Source: Pycnopodia helianthoides (Eukaryota; Echinodermata; Asteroidea; Forcipulatida; Asteriidae). Taken from it: a stretch of DNA of 64,000 nt. Made by a program: the position numbers and the translations under genes. The notes under the pieces are model-generated. The model saw only the letters and a program-made list of their open reading frames with translations. It ran no database searches and was not told the origin of the DNA. The stretch covers positions 13,220,657 through 13,284,656 of the forward strand of contig CM063248.1 of NCBI GenBank assembly GCA_032158295.1, written 5' to 3'. Shown one piece after another: positions 37,683 through 49,400 of this stretch. The stretch's first letter is position 1, and the number at the start of each line of letters is the position of its first letter.

Positions 37683-38478
37683 ATATTATACAGCTTTGTT
37701 GCACCATGGTTCCTCAACATTGATGTGATGAACCGGTCCCATCTTTAGAAAATGTTCTACTACATGTAGTTCAAAAGGACTTTATTTGAAACAAATAAAA
37801 CATGCAGTAAATGAACAATAGAACACTTTGCACCTTCAAAATCCTTCTTAAACTCCTACAAACAAAAACTCATTGGCTTGATTGCATCCAGACATCAAAA
37901 TCAAATGTGATGATCCTTAGCCAACTTTTTAAAAAGGAACATTTCGTTTTCATTTAGGTGTCTAATACCAATATTACATAATCAATTTTTGTAATATCAA
38001 TGGTGCAATCAAACAAGTGGCTCATTTTTGTGGATATTGTTCAAACTGTTCAAGTGTAAGTTATAAAGTGCTTTTTAAAACCATTTCTGCTAGCTAGTGC
38101 AACAAAGTCCAGCGTTAACTAGTCCTATTTCAATGTGCAAAGACACACATGTGTGTACAATTGTACATCTGAATGCATTTTCAAGAAAATAGAGCTAATG
38201 TTAAACCCCGTACCCAAGTCTCAAGGAAATGATCATTTCTCGATAGAGTAGCCTGTTACAGTTACAATGTACCTCATGTCTTAGGCCTTGAATGTTTTTA
38301 GGCTTTTGTATCTGCAGGTGCACAACTCTCATGGCAAATTGGGCATACTTTGTGCTCAATCAACCCTCTGGCTATAATAAAAAAGTATTGTCAGCCAATA
38401 TGGGTAGACTGCCATGGTGTAACAAAATCCACGTTAATTTTTTAAAAACATGGTCTCCACTAGCCTTCAATGGATTAA

Positions 38479-38870
38479 AGGGAAGGTATACATTTGGTAA
38501 TCACTCTTAAAATTAATGGCAATAAAAACTTACTTAGTTAGAAGTACAGCAGCTTTCGATAGTATAAAGCATTTTGAGAATCGTTTCACTTGGGAGTAAT
38601 GTGGTTATATGGAAAAATATATAAGTTTTCATCAAAAACAAATTTGAATCTGAGAAGCGTTTCTGTCAAAAATGTTTCTCAGATTGTGTATTCCAATTGT
38701 GGACTAATCTTTCTGCATAGACATAACCGCTCCGGATTTTTGGCGATATCTCAAAAACACTACCACCTTTTGAAATGATATTTTCACAGGTTAGTTTTAT
38801 TGTATATATCTACATTTATATAGGATTAAAACAATCGAACGGTTCGAAAAACCAAAGGTATACATTCCCT
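38479..38870. mobile_element. TTAA-flanked MITE, family C
   Basis: The left end AGGGAAGGTATACATTTGG and right end CCAAAGGTATACATTCCCT are inverted repeats with small differences. TTAA flanks both sides (38475-38478 and 38871-38874). About 392 bp, non-coding. The AGG...CCT ends match families A and B, but the interior is different. Confidence 0.8.
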
Positions 38871-39555
38871 TTAAGTGAATGCCATGGTAACATCTACAAT
38901 AACTTGCTGTGGTTCACACAATTGGAGAACAATAACAAGCACTTAGCTCAAGCATCTGTTACACTAAGGAAACAAAACCTTGAGAACTGTGTTGAGATTT
39001 TGCAGAAACAATGGAGAGATCAAAGATCAATATTTTCTCACTGATTAGCAATCAATATTGATTAATGCCGTTATTCAATGACATTTGATCTTATTGGTTT
39101 GATGTGATCAAATGTACATTGGGTGTGAACATAATTAATGCGTATTGACACACTTGTAAAGCATTAACAGTCTAGATCGTTTCAAAATATTTGATAACAT
39201 AACTGTACAGTTTTGATAACGCATATTCTTCATATATATTCTCCTAATTAAAAAAGTCACTAAGATATCAAACTACAGACTTTGTGGATTCCTTTCAACT
39301 GTGCAAGATAACATCAAAAGAAAAACTATTATTTTGGTTTGAAAGGCTTTGACCATAATCAGGTATTTTCCACTTATTTTACACACTTTCCCTTTAACAA
39401 AAATATAATAAAAACAATAACAATAGTAACATTAATTGAGGGGTGGGAAAAATAAAATGCATCTTCCTATAATAGTATGCCTATAAAATAGTAATGGTAA
39501 GCTTGTGTATTAACCCCTTGCACTGATGTCACACACGATTACTGTCTGCCCATTT

Positions 39556-40206
39556 CGTCACCGTTTTCACGAAGAGGCAATTTAGGCCATTCAACAAAAC
39601 GTTCATGTTTGGAGAAAACCCCGTTTGAAGTTAAACTATTTTTAAAATCACCGTTTCGGACACTGTTTGTCATTGAAACGTTGAAATTTTTCCAAGCATG
39701 AAAGTGGAGATCTTAAATCATGCAAATCTTTTGCTATTTTAATTATAGTTGGTTTAAGTAATGAGTAATTAACTGTTTAACACAAGTGTCTCTTCGTGAA
39801 AACTGCAAAACGAGGTCTGTGTGCAGCGGTCGTGTGCGTCGTGTACAAACCAATGTGTAAACGACGAGTGTCTGTTCGTGAAAACGAAAATTTATATAGG
39901 TCATACAAATTGTCCCTTCGTGAAAACGTAAAACGGAGAGTAGTCGTTTTGGCACTCTGCCAGCGCTATGTACTTCAATGTAACACATGGCAGTTCTAAA
40001 ATTGGCTGTTCGTGAAAACAAAAAACTGATAGTTTGGTCAAATTGTCCTTGTGCTAATTTGTGTAATTAAAAAAGTATAACGTTTTATCACTTGAAACTT
40101 GGGGAAAATGTGGATGTCAATAGTAACATTTAAAATATGTAAAAACATCGGTTTGCCAAAATGTACGTTTTTTTGTCAGAATTGCCTCTTCGTGAAAACG
40201 GTGACG
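39556..40206. mobile_element. 651-bp DNA transposon with 27-bp TIRs and internal repeats
   Basis: The terminal inverted repeat begins CGTCACCGTTTTCACGAAGA and is perfect for 27 bp. A 4-bp direct repeat ATTT flanks it (39552-39555 and 40207-40210). The word TTCGTGAAAAC recurs inside at least four times (near 39793, 39878, 39918 and 40008). No transposase is encoded. Nonautonomous; family not named. Confidence 0.85.
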
Positions 40207-40672
40207 ATTTGGTCTGCCATTTTTTGAGATAAACTACATGTAATGATGGTATATGTCTAACCACATGTGCATTGCCCAACAATCAGGAAATGTGACTCCC
40301 AAAATGGCACAAGCAACATTTATCATGTGATGACAAAATGTGACTTGAGTCAATACTTGGTACTGATCAGTACTGATTGAACTATGCATGTAGGTACATC
40401 ATTGCATGATAGCAGATTCCATCATCACCATCAAGTCATTATCAAGTAAAAGGCTTCAAGTCTTTTGCTATTACATTTATATTGATGGATAGTCTTGGAA
40501 CAGAAAGGTACTCTGTTCCAAGAGTATTCATCAATTGATACACAAAGATATTTAAATCATGGAGGAGGAGCTGCTTACTACCTCAAAGTGGCCCAAAAGA
40601 ACTGTCTTTGCAGCTGCTTGCTATGCCCCGCAGAGTCATGACCTTGCAAAACTTGTTCATATTTAACATATA

Positions 40673-41640
40673 CAGTCGACTCTCGTTAATACGAGGTCCG
40701 CCGGACTAGCCCATTTTCCTTGTAATATCCGAAGCTTATAACATCCGATCGCGGTAGTATCAATGCACTATGCATGACATAATGGCCGCACGTGTACACA
40801 GATAAGGCTGCCGCAGTACAATGGATAACTGTGTGCATGTACCATACAAACAAGCACAAAATTGGGCTGATCAAACTGTTTTAATTGAGTTAGTTTAGTT
40901 CGAAAGTCAACTTATAAAATCGATTTACATTTTACTTGATTGAAAAAATATCTGAGATTTTAACTTGCTGTTCTTGTTTAGCGAAATTTCGGTCGCAGCA
41001 GTTGACAAATAGAATCTTGATTTTCATTGGTAACCACCAGTGTAACGCTAGATGGTTCTTTGCTAACGCGGGATATCAGGGAAATCTTGCTGTTGCATTA
41101 AATTGATCGCGCAAATATTTTAGCTTTTTGGGGGATTTTTTTTCTGCTGAAAATGCACATCGAGCATCGTAAAACTCAATGGATCAGTATTTTTTCTGAA
41201 GATTTCACATGAATTGATGAATACTGACTTAGTACGCTGACTTAGTATGCTGACTAATCCTGCCATTGTCCGGAGTTTGGAATTAATAACCTGTCGCCGA
41301 CTTGTGGCTTCAGTTTCGGATCAGCATTGCTAGCAACAGCGTCCAGTTAGCACCTCTATTGATTGTCTCACAAGCCATTAATAATGTTTTTCAGGCTGTT
41401 AAAGGTATTTCCTTTTTTTTAAATTATTATTATTCTCTTTACAAAAAGGTTGAAAACAATGTTTTGCTCGTAACGGGCCGACAAAATTACCTCGTTGTAA
41501 CTGTGTTCTCGCTACTACCGTGCTCGTATAATCCGTATTTAAATGCATTTAAACACACACAGGGCAGTTCGGGACCGACAAACAACCTTGTATTAACCGG
41601 AACCTCGTAATATGCGAGCTTGTCATAACAGGATTGACTG
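40673..41640. mobile_element. pogo/Tigger-like nonautonomous transposon
   Basis: The left end CAGTCGACTCTCGTTAATAC and the right end (read inverted, CAGTCAATCCTGTTATGACA) resemble pogo/Tigger terminal repeats. TA dinucleotides flank both ends (40671-40672 and 41641-41642). Inside each end 'CGAGGT/ACCTCG' and 'TAATAC/GTATTA' words are repeated. No transposase frame remains in the 968 bp. Confidence 0.65.
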
Positions 41641-41644
41641 TATT

Positions 41645-42495
41645 TGATTGTCAATGGTAGAGATTTACCTGCTTTTAAAAATATTTTAAACATCTAAACC
41701 TGAATTGCGATAAAGAGGTTTAGCATAAAATTCTCCACAGCAAAAAGTGTCCCATTTATGAACAAGTTGTTTTGCTTTTCATCAATGCTTTTCTCATGCA
41801 TTCATAAAGTTGTGCACTGAAATACACATTCATTCTGTCTAGGTTGGCCACTATGAGCAGTGAATAAAATACACATATGCACAAGACAACAGGATATCAT
41901 TATTAATCACAATGATCACACAATGAACATCTGCATTATTGTAACTCCTCCATGTTTCAAAGTCAGATGGAAAGAACCAAAATACAACTTTTCTTACATT
42001 ATCAAGTTAATCTCTAAAATCCATTATTGCATTAGTTCTAAAAATGTCACTATTTTTAAAAGAAGCAATCTTAAGCTTTTACTCAATAGTCAAGATTGAT
42101 TTCTTTTTGAAGAATTTATTGTTGATGAAAATAATGAAGAATCTTGGGTTGGATGTATTTGCATCATTTTAATTTAGCCTAATATCTTAACATAAATTAA
42201 AAAAGAAAACCATAACAGTTTTACTTCTCAATATTCCCATATTAACCCTTTAGCACACACCCGCTACTACACATAGCCCCATTCACTCCTCACCAAGCCA
42301 CAGAAGTTCACAAGATTTTCTGCAATACCTAGAAAACCTCAGATAACTCTTGCTGTTTTTATTTTAGAGGATGAAATTATCTTAAGAATGATTTTCACAG
42401 TTGTTTTGTTTGCTTTACAGTAATAGGCAGGGTGGCTGAGGGCGGTATGCGTGCTAAAGGGTTAATGCATGATCTGAATCTCAACATAAAATAAC
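41645..42495. other. Intergenic, between converging genes
   Basis: Nothing coding is recognised. A minus-strand AATAAA (about 42357-42362) lies downstream of the candidate alternative exon at 42500-42657 and could serve as its poly(A) signal. Confidence 0.35.
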
Positions 42496-42499
42496 AATG

Positions 42500-42657
42500 T
42501 TATGATTTGGATGACTTCCTCTTAGTGTCATTTTCAGTATCATTAATATCATTGGCTACTTTGTGTGTTGGTATATCTGAACTCACCATATTTGTGTGTA
42601 ATGCAATACGTATCTGATTGACAAGACCATCTGGATCTAGGGTTGCAATCTTGGCTC
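42500..42657 (-). CDS. Candidate alternative last exon of the DnaJ gene
   Basis: On the minus strand an acceptor-like CCAG is followed by an open frame beginning (G)AKIATLDPDGLVNQIRIALH and ending KRKSSKS, then TAA (42502-42500). Its phase fits the phase-1 end of DnaJ exon 9 (45195). Skipping exon 10 would replace the 28-residue C-terminus with 52 residues (a shared Gly plus 51). Alternatively it is the end of another minus-strand gene whose other exons I cannot see. A stop lies in frame 33 bases upstream of the acceptor, so it must be spliced if real. Confidence 0.35.
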
Positions 42658-42996
42658 CTGGATCATAAATAAATAATAATGATTGAATTCAACACAAGTT
42701 TCATATAAAGCTGATTTATACTGTTAGGAAACTCTCCTGTAAAGAAAGTTCCTTTCCTTCATGCACTTCATTAATGTGGGCTGCCTGTGATGCATCACTC
42801 AAACAGTAAGCGCACACATGTTTGTGAATCCTGTAAATCGAGGGTTTCTCTTTGTTCTCCCATTGTTTGGACTTAACTTTTTTTGAGCGACGTCCCCATC
42901 GGTCTTGTACACGAAAACAAAGCGAGGAGGTCTTCACTCTGTCAAAATACTTGGATCCCTTTTGTTAAAGTCCTCAGTTTCAACGGGTAGACAGCT

Positions 42997-43020
42997 CACA
43001 CACACACACACACACACACA
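42997..43020. repeat. (CA)n microsatellite
   Basis: Twelve CA units, followed by 'gacacacagac'. Simple sequence. Confidence 0.9.
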
Positions 43021-43136
43021 GACACACAGACAAAGCAGTCACCTGCACATTGCAGTGAGCTAGATGCAATGAAGTTTCACTTTATAGCATTTTGCACTCT
43101 CAGATATCACTCAGATATCAATTCATTTGAGAAATA

Positions 43137-43286
43137 GGCAAATGACTTGTAAATAACAAAATAATATACGCCAGCAGTACATCGCCTTTTTGGGGGTAAA
43201 CAATTATAAATTTGACACAAACAATAAAGTACCAGTATTATTGAAATATTAATGTTAAACATTTTCATTTAAACAAGTCATTTGCC
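43137..43286. mobile_element. 150-bp TA-flanked foldback element in the DnaJ 3' region
   Basis: GGCAAATGACTTGT and its exact inverse ACAAGTCATTTGCC bound the element. TA flanks both sides (43135-43136 and 43287-43288). It begins about 48 bp downstream of the DnaJ stop codon, so it may lie in the 3'UTR. Non-coding. Confidence 0.75.
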
Positions 43287-43333
43287 TACCTGCTAAGTCT
43301 GTTTTCATTCTAGTCAGTAAAGATTCAACATGG

Positions 43334-43419
43334 TTAATAACCCCGCACACGCTCAACAAGTCTTCGGAAGAAACCAGGTTCTTTATCTTTCTCTTCATCT
43401 GATAATGTATCATCTGGTT
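43334..43419 (-). CDS. DnaJ exon 10 (C-terminal tail and stop)
   Basis: [20 protein letters not shown] then LVERVRGY and TAA (43336-43334). The GFF..L basic end corresponds to the C-terminus of the long DNAJA3 isoform. The acceptor TTCATATATAG is weak in pyrimidines. Confidence 0.88.
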
Positions 43420-46400
43420 CTATATATGAAAAACAAATAGCAAGGAGTGCTACAAAGTACAACCACTCTAACTAACCAACTGGTTATGTATATTGTTTGA
43501 TTAACACATGCAATCCTTGTAATTTTCTTAACTGTATTTGGAATGGTCATCTATGCTAAAAAGTTGTAGAATTCACAATGTATAAAGCTATCTCCTATCC
43601 TCCGATAAGATTTTCTAAAATCGTCAGCCACGGCTTAGAAAAGGGCCTTCAGCAGAGCTGTCTTGTAGTTGATGTGTATACTGTATGGATCCCCAAAACA
43701 TTGTGTTGAGTTTGAAACTTGTGTGTAATTGATGTAATGTAGTTTTCTCATACAGTTATGACCAAATAACCAATGATGTATGTACTTTAATGTGTCATTT
43801 TGTTTTCCACATTTTTCTAGCCTGACGCGCATGACAACCCGTACATCCAGCCTGAAAAAATGACCGACGCAAAGTGGCGAGGCTAAGAGCACCTTTATCG
43901 ACTCGCCAATACAGCTTCTTCTTTTGCTTTACATTATTTCTCTACCATTTCAAAAAGAAAAATTGGATTCAGAAGTTCTCATGCATCGTTAGCCTTCGTG
44001 GAGCTGACTTATATGAATGCTCCCAAATGATGCCATATGATTTGCAAAGCAAGAGGCGACTTCCAATTATCGTTGATGAAAGCTACATGGAAAGGTTTAC
44101 AGATTGTCTAGGAAAAAGCCAAGATGCTGCTGATTGTAAACTTAAGAATTCAGGAGAATTCTGTAATTTCATACAATAACAAGTGTTTTTTAAAGCAGTG
44201 AAGCTGCCCAGGGGATATCAAAAGAACATTATTTGTCACAACATTGTTGTTAGTGTGTGATGTGGACAGCATTTTGCTGGTAGCATGATTAACTCACCTG
44301 TAACTGCTTACAAGCAGGTAGTGAATAAATGCCTAATTGATTACTTGCACTCATTGCTTCCCCACTTTGCCCAGTGGCACTTCTTATTCTACAGTAGGCC
44401 ATCCCGGACGCCATGCGAGTTTGGCCACCCCGGTCGCCATGCGAGTTTGGCCATCCCGGACGCCATGCACAGTTTGGCCATCCCGGATGCCATGCACAGT
44501 TTGGCCATCCCGGACGCCATGCACAGTTTGGCCATCCCGGACGCCATGCACAGTTTGGCCATCCCGGACACCATGCACAGTTTGGCCATCCCGGACGCCA
44601 TGCACAGTTTGGCCATCCCGGACGCCATGCACAATTTGTCTAAAGGCTAACATTTTTCCCTTTTGCCTATTCAACAGCATCCATCACAATCTACCAATAT
44701 TGAACACTAGCATTTCTTTTGGCCCAAATGATACATGCACCAATGCAGGTATTCAGGTACAATTTACTTGTAGTTCTTTAAAAGTATTGGTTTTATTGGC
44801 TGTCACAGTTCCAAAATCCAGTGCAAAAATCACAACTATAATTGGCTTAAAGAATCGATCATCAAACTCAAGCAATGATAAATAACCTGGCTGATATATA
44901 AGTAACAATCTATCAATCTAACAACACAAACATGCTGGTTGACTTTGTTCAATATTGTTCTATTTATATTGAAATGAACTTGAATTAATTATCATCTTTA
45001 TAATTATGCAGTGATAACTTCTGATCACATTGAAAACACTTTTGTTGAACAACACCTAAGAGTCCAAAATGGATTTCACATGTTGAGAGAAGAACAAATT
45101 GAAAGGTTTTCCATTTATTTTAGAAAAAAACTGTGACAAAATAATTGTGTGCATAAATTGCTAGAGAGTTTGGTAATTGCTTATGCTTACTTACCATCAC
45201 TTGTCTTGGTTGTCCCATCTACTGCTCCTGACACTCCAGTCTCCTCTTCAGCAAATGCTAATAATACTGCTCTCTGCTTATTTGTTAAATTTCTGAGAGA
45301 AAAAACATTAATAAGAATTAATACAAGCATTACTCATACAAATATCAAAGACTTAAAACAAGTGGCAATTAAACCTAAAAGCAATAACTGTATTTGATCA
45401 TGGAATCCTGCAGACAAACATGCAAAACAAAACAGATATAGCACTCTTTGATTTCTTGTCTACAGGGTCATGTTTTCGTCGATATTGTTTTCTTCTTTTT
45501 TCTTATACTTCAATTCAAAAAATTCTCATTGCATTTACATGTGAAATTTGTTATTGTTCGATCTCAGATCTCAGGGACTACAGTCTTAAAATACATCAAA
45601 TGAAAGCCTGTGCTCTAACTTAGATCAAGCAGCAGTAAAATCGAGTGTTTTTTAATCCTTTGATGACGATAATAACAATTTATAAACACCAGTAAACGTA
45701 TCATGAAACAAGCACTATCTGCCATTACTGTGTGCATTGCCCATAAAATGCAATGTACATTAAATACGGTCCGTACACCATAGAGCCTTTGTGTCCCCAG
45801 GCAAGCGTTTATTCCGACCTTCGGACCTTTCATTCATTCATCGGTTTATCAGGAAACTACAAACAACTTGTATAGCGCCCTCTTGTGTGGAGAGATTGAA
45901 CGGCAGGCATCATTAAATTTTGTTCTTGCAAAATTGTTCGCGTCAATGGGATTGTTAGGTATAGGAGAAGGGATAATGCCGATATGAAAACTGCCGTCAA
46001 GCACAAGGTTCCATTTCCACACTTAACTTGATATTTTCACATCTGGACAATGATTGATCACCATGGACTGTGACAACCTAATAACATCACCATGACACTT
46101 TTACCTTGTTATAACCAACACCACCAGTGTTTGTTACCCAACAAACACACGTCCAGTTAACTTTTGTCTTTGGACCTTTGAATTTTTTTTTTATAGGGCT
46201 ATTATTTAGATGTCTGAACAAGAAAAGAGGCTGTAGGGCTCTTTGCCTTCCTAAAACTAAACCTGCTGGGCTGAGCACCAAATGGTACATCACCTAAACC
46301 TCCAGGAGAGACTGGGCAACTCTTTGTCCAAGCAGAGGCTCTTGCAGCTTCATGAGCTACTACCTTTACATATGAATGACCACCATGAGGATCACACTAG

Positions 46401-49400
46401 ACCTGCACACTAGACCTGTAGCTGGGCAGTTTTTAGGCAGGGTCCATGACTGCATTGCATAATATTAGTGATTTTAAATAGTTTGGTGAAACATAGTCCT
46501 GCAAGTTTAGCATAGCCATTGTGTCACAATCATAGCATTAATGTAAGACACCAAAGTGTATTTTGGGGTTGTAAATGAGTGCATAGCATTATTTTTTTTT
46601 TAATTTCTTTTACCTGTTCAACCTTCATTAATTCAAATAGTTAACAGGAATTTGGGTTTGAGATTGGTTCATTTAACTGGTGTTGTGAACCATGATTATT
46701 CTGACAAATAATTTATTTCAAATTTTTTATTAAAAATAATGATAATAACAGTATTATGTGATAATACCTATGTTCATATGTTTGCATTTGGCAAACAAGC
46801 AGTATGACTATGAATACACTATGATTAATTTCTGTTCAAGCAGCATTTTGACAAGCAGTTCCTGATTGAAGAATGCAATCAGTGTAAATGAATCAACTAA
46901 TATCTATCTAGTATGTACTTACATAGGTACTTTAATCTTGATATGAACATAGTGATCACCATAACCATAACCATTGACTCGACTGATGCCTTTACTTGGT
47001 AGACGTATACGGGTGTGAGACTGTGTACCTGCTGGTATCTGTAGCAATCAAAAATCAATATTATACACCACAATAGAAGGCAACAGTTAAAGATGCTGTC
47101 AAATCAATCATTACATGGTATTTAGCAAAGTTTGACATCTTTCATTAATTTTGCCCCAATGCTGCAAATCTTTTGCACAATATCCGTTTATGGTATCTCT
47201 CTGACCTTCTTATCAAGTATGAACAAGCTGCAGGAGGTTTTGATGCAATACAATCTCTACATGTACAATGTGTAATGAACATCCTATTGGTCAGCATAAT
47301 GTAACCCAGCCCACTTCACACACTTCTGGCTCAAACGATTAAAAAGGCACAAGTATGAGAAACTCTCCACAAGTTATGTAAGAAACTCTTAAGCAAAAAT
47401 TCAACATTTCGTTAAAAATACAAACTTTTGTTTTAAAAATTGTCTTTGAATGATAAAACAAGGGAAGTTAGGTTCAAAATACACATAGATTTACATGTGT
47501 GTCAATTCTCTAGGTAGATTGAGCAAATTAGCCTGAGCTGTAGACTGCAACCTGTGTGCATGTAGTGCAACCTGTGTGCATTTACTATCAGGAATGATAA
47601 ATGTGATAGTATTTCTTATTCTCCCTAAACCCCAAACATTCCCTCAGTCATCACTTGGAATAAGCAATGCAAATATGCTAAACATGAAGTGCAATTTGAT
47701 TTGCATAATCTGCAACAAATGAAAGGCAAATTCCTTATGGGTAAAAAGTAATGTGTAAAATGTTTCTGAAATGCCCTAGATTGCACCAAAGAGCATCTGT
47801 TGTAAACAAATTTCCTGGGCCCCGACCCAACAGTGACTTTGCTCTTACTGGTTTGTCTCGTTTAAATGCCCCTATGCTATAATTTCATTCTGGCTAGAAC
47901 ACTGTACACGTGTGTACCGTTTAGATGAATTCACCAATTGATATCATATTGCAGGCTGACACAGGCTCTATATCATTCAAAGCTACAGTGGTCAGAGAGT
48001 GAACTAAATCAAAAGGCTCTCCTCCTTTCCTGCCAAAGAGGTTGCATTTTTAGTTACAACTGTAAAAAGAGTACAGCTTTTTGACCTTCCTTCATTAAAG
48101 GCATATTAGTGGTTTATTTGCAGGGGAGGAATGTTCAGAGGGCAACTAATTTGGTGAAAAGATTTACAAAAATGTTTGCGTATCGTCATGCATGTACCTA
48201 AACCGCAAAACATTGATTTGGGAGGAGATGGAATGGACAGGGATCATGTAAACTTACATTAAGATGAATGCTATCATAAATGCCTTTGATCTTTAGACTG
48301 CCACCAAGTGCTGCTTGTGTGAAGCTTACAGTTACATCTGAATGTACATCTGCACCATCTCTCCTGAAAGTATCACTACGAGCTACTTTAAATGTTATGA
48401 AGAGCTCCCTGTTACCAACTGGCATACGTACTGTCTGCCCATCCTCAACACCTACATCATAAACACATACAATGTCAAGTTTTCAATAAGATGGCTGGCA
48501 TTTTGTCACTTTAACCACTTCACTTGTTATGGTGATTTGGGGGTACTACACCTTATGCCAAGTACCTTATTTAATTGATCAGAAAAGAGAACACTCATGA
48601 GTTGAAAAGCACATCATAAAGAAGCATTAATAGTGTGCTTAAACTATTGTTAACTTGTGTACATCCCTGGTCTTTGCTGGAATAGCCTTGACCAAGGCGT
48701 TGGAGAATAATTTGGTCCTCATTTATTTATTTGTTTTCTTTGCGCCGCACAACGGCTGCCAGAGCTAGCGTGCCTTGTTTGAGTACAGTATTGTCACTGC
48801 TACTGCACTGCATGCATGTATTGTCATGCTATGCACCCGCTCTGTGTGTGCGTAGTGTATGATGCGTGTACTAACCGAATCAACGCCTTGATGTGTCTGT
48901 GTTTGAAGCCATGAGGTCATTACTTTAATGCGCGCGAAAGACAAGACCCCATTGGCCAGTGGCAGAAGTCTTGTTTACTAATTCTTATGCATATGCATGC
49001 AAGATTCAGCTGCGGCCGGCTCGCACGTGTGCTGCAGAAAAAAAATCGCTCCGGCTACTACATACTGCACTGGTGCGCCGCCCTGGATGTGATCATCCAG
49101 TGTTCTGTTTAATCATAGAGAAAGGAATTCAAAAATTTATAGGATGCAGTCACACATGATACATGTGAAATAGAGTTTTAGCTGATAACCTTATTCTAGT
49201 AGGCTTATTTTTAGTTTACTTAGCTTTGGTGCTTAAGCAGTCTATAAAATTTGGGCATAAAGGCAGCTTTTGGGCCGGCAATATAAAAAACATGGAGCAA
49301 GTGCAATAAACTGTACCTCCAAGATAAAACAACCAACAACGATAGGTTATGGAGGTCTATGTTTTGTATCTCCAGAAAAAAAAGCGTCTTCCTGATGGAA

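Noticed and set aside
42716..42937. Minus-strand frame with HVCAYCLSDASQAAHINEVH, possible zinc finger
   Set aside because: The spacing does not match a C2H2 finger, there is no clear acceptor, and it lies between the DnaJ stop and the candidate alternative exon. Possibly transposon-derived, but unproven.
44337..44885. 182-codon frame and several overlapping frames on both strands
   Set aside because: They arise from the 27-bp minisatellite inside DnaJ intron 9.
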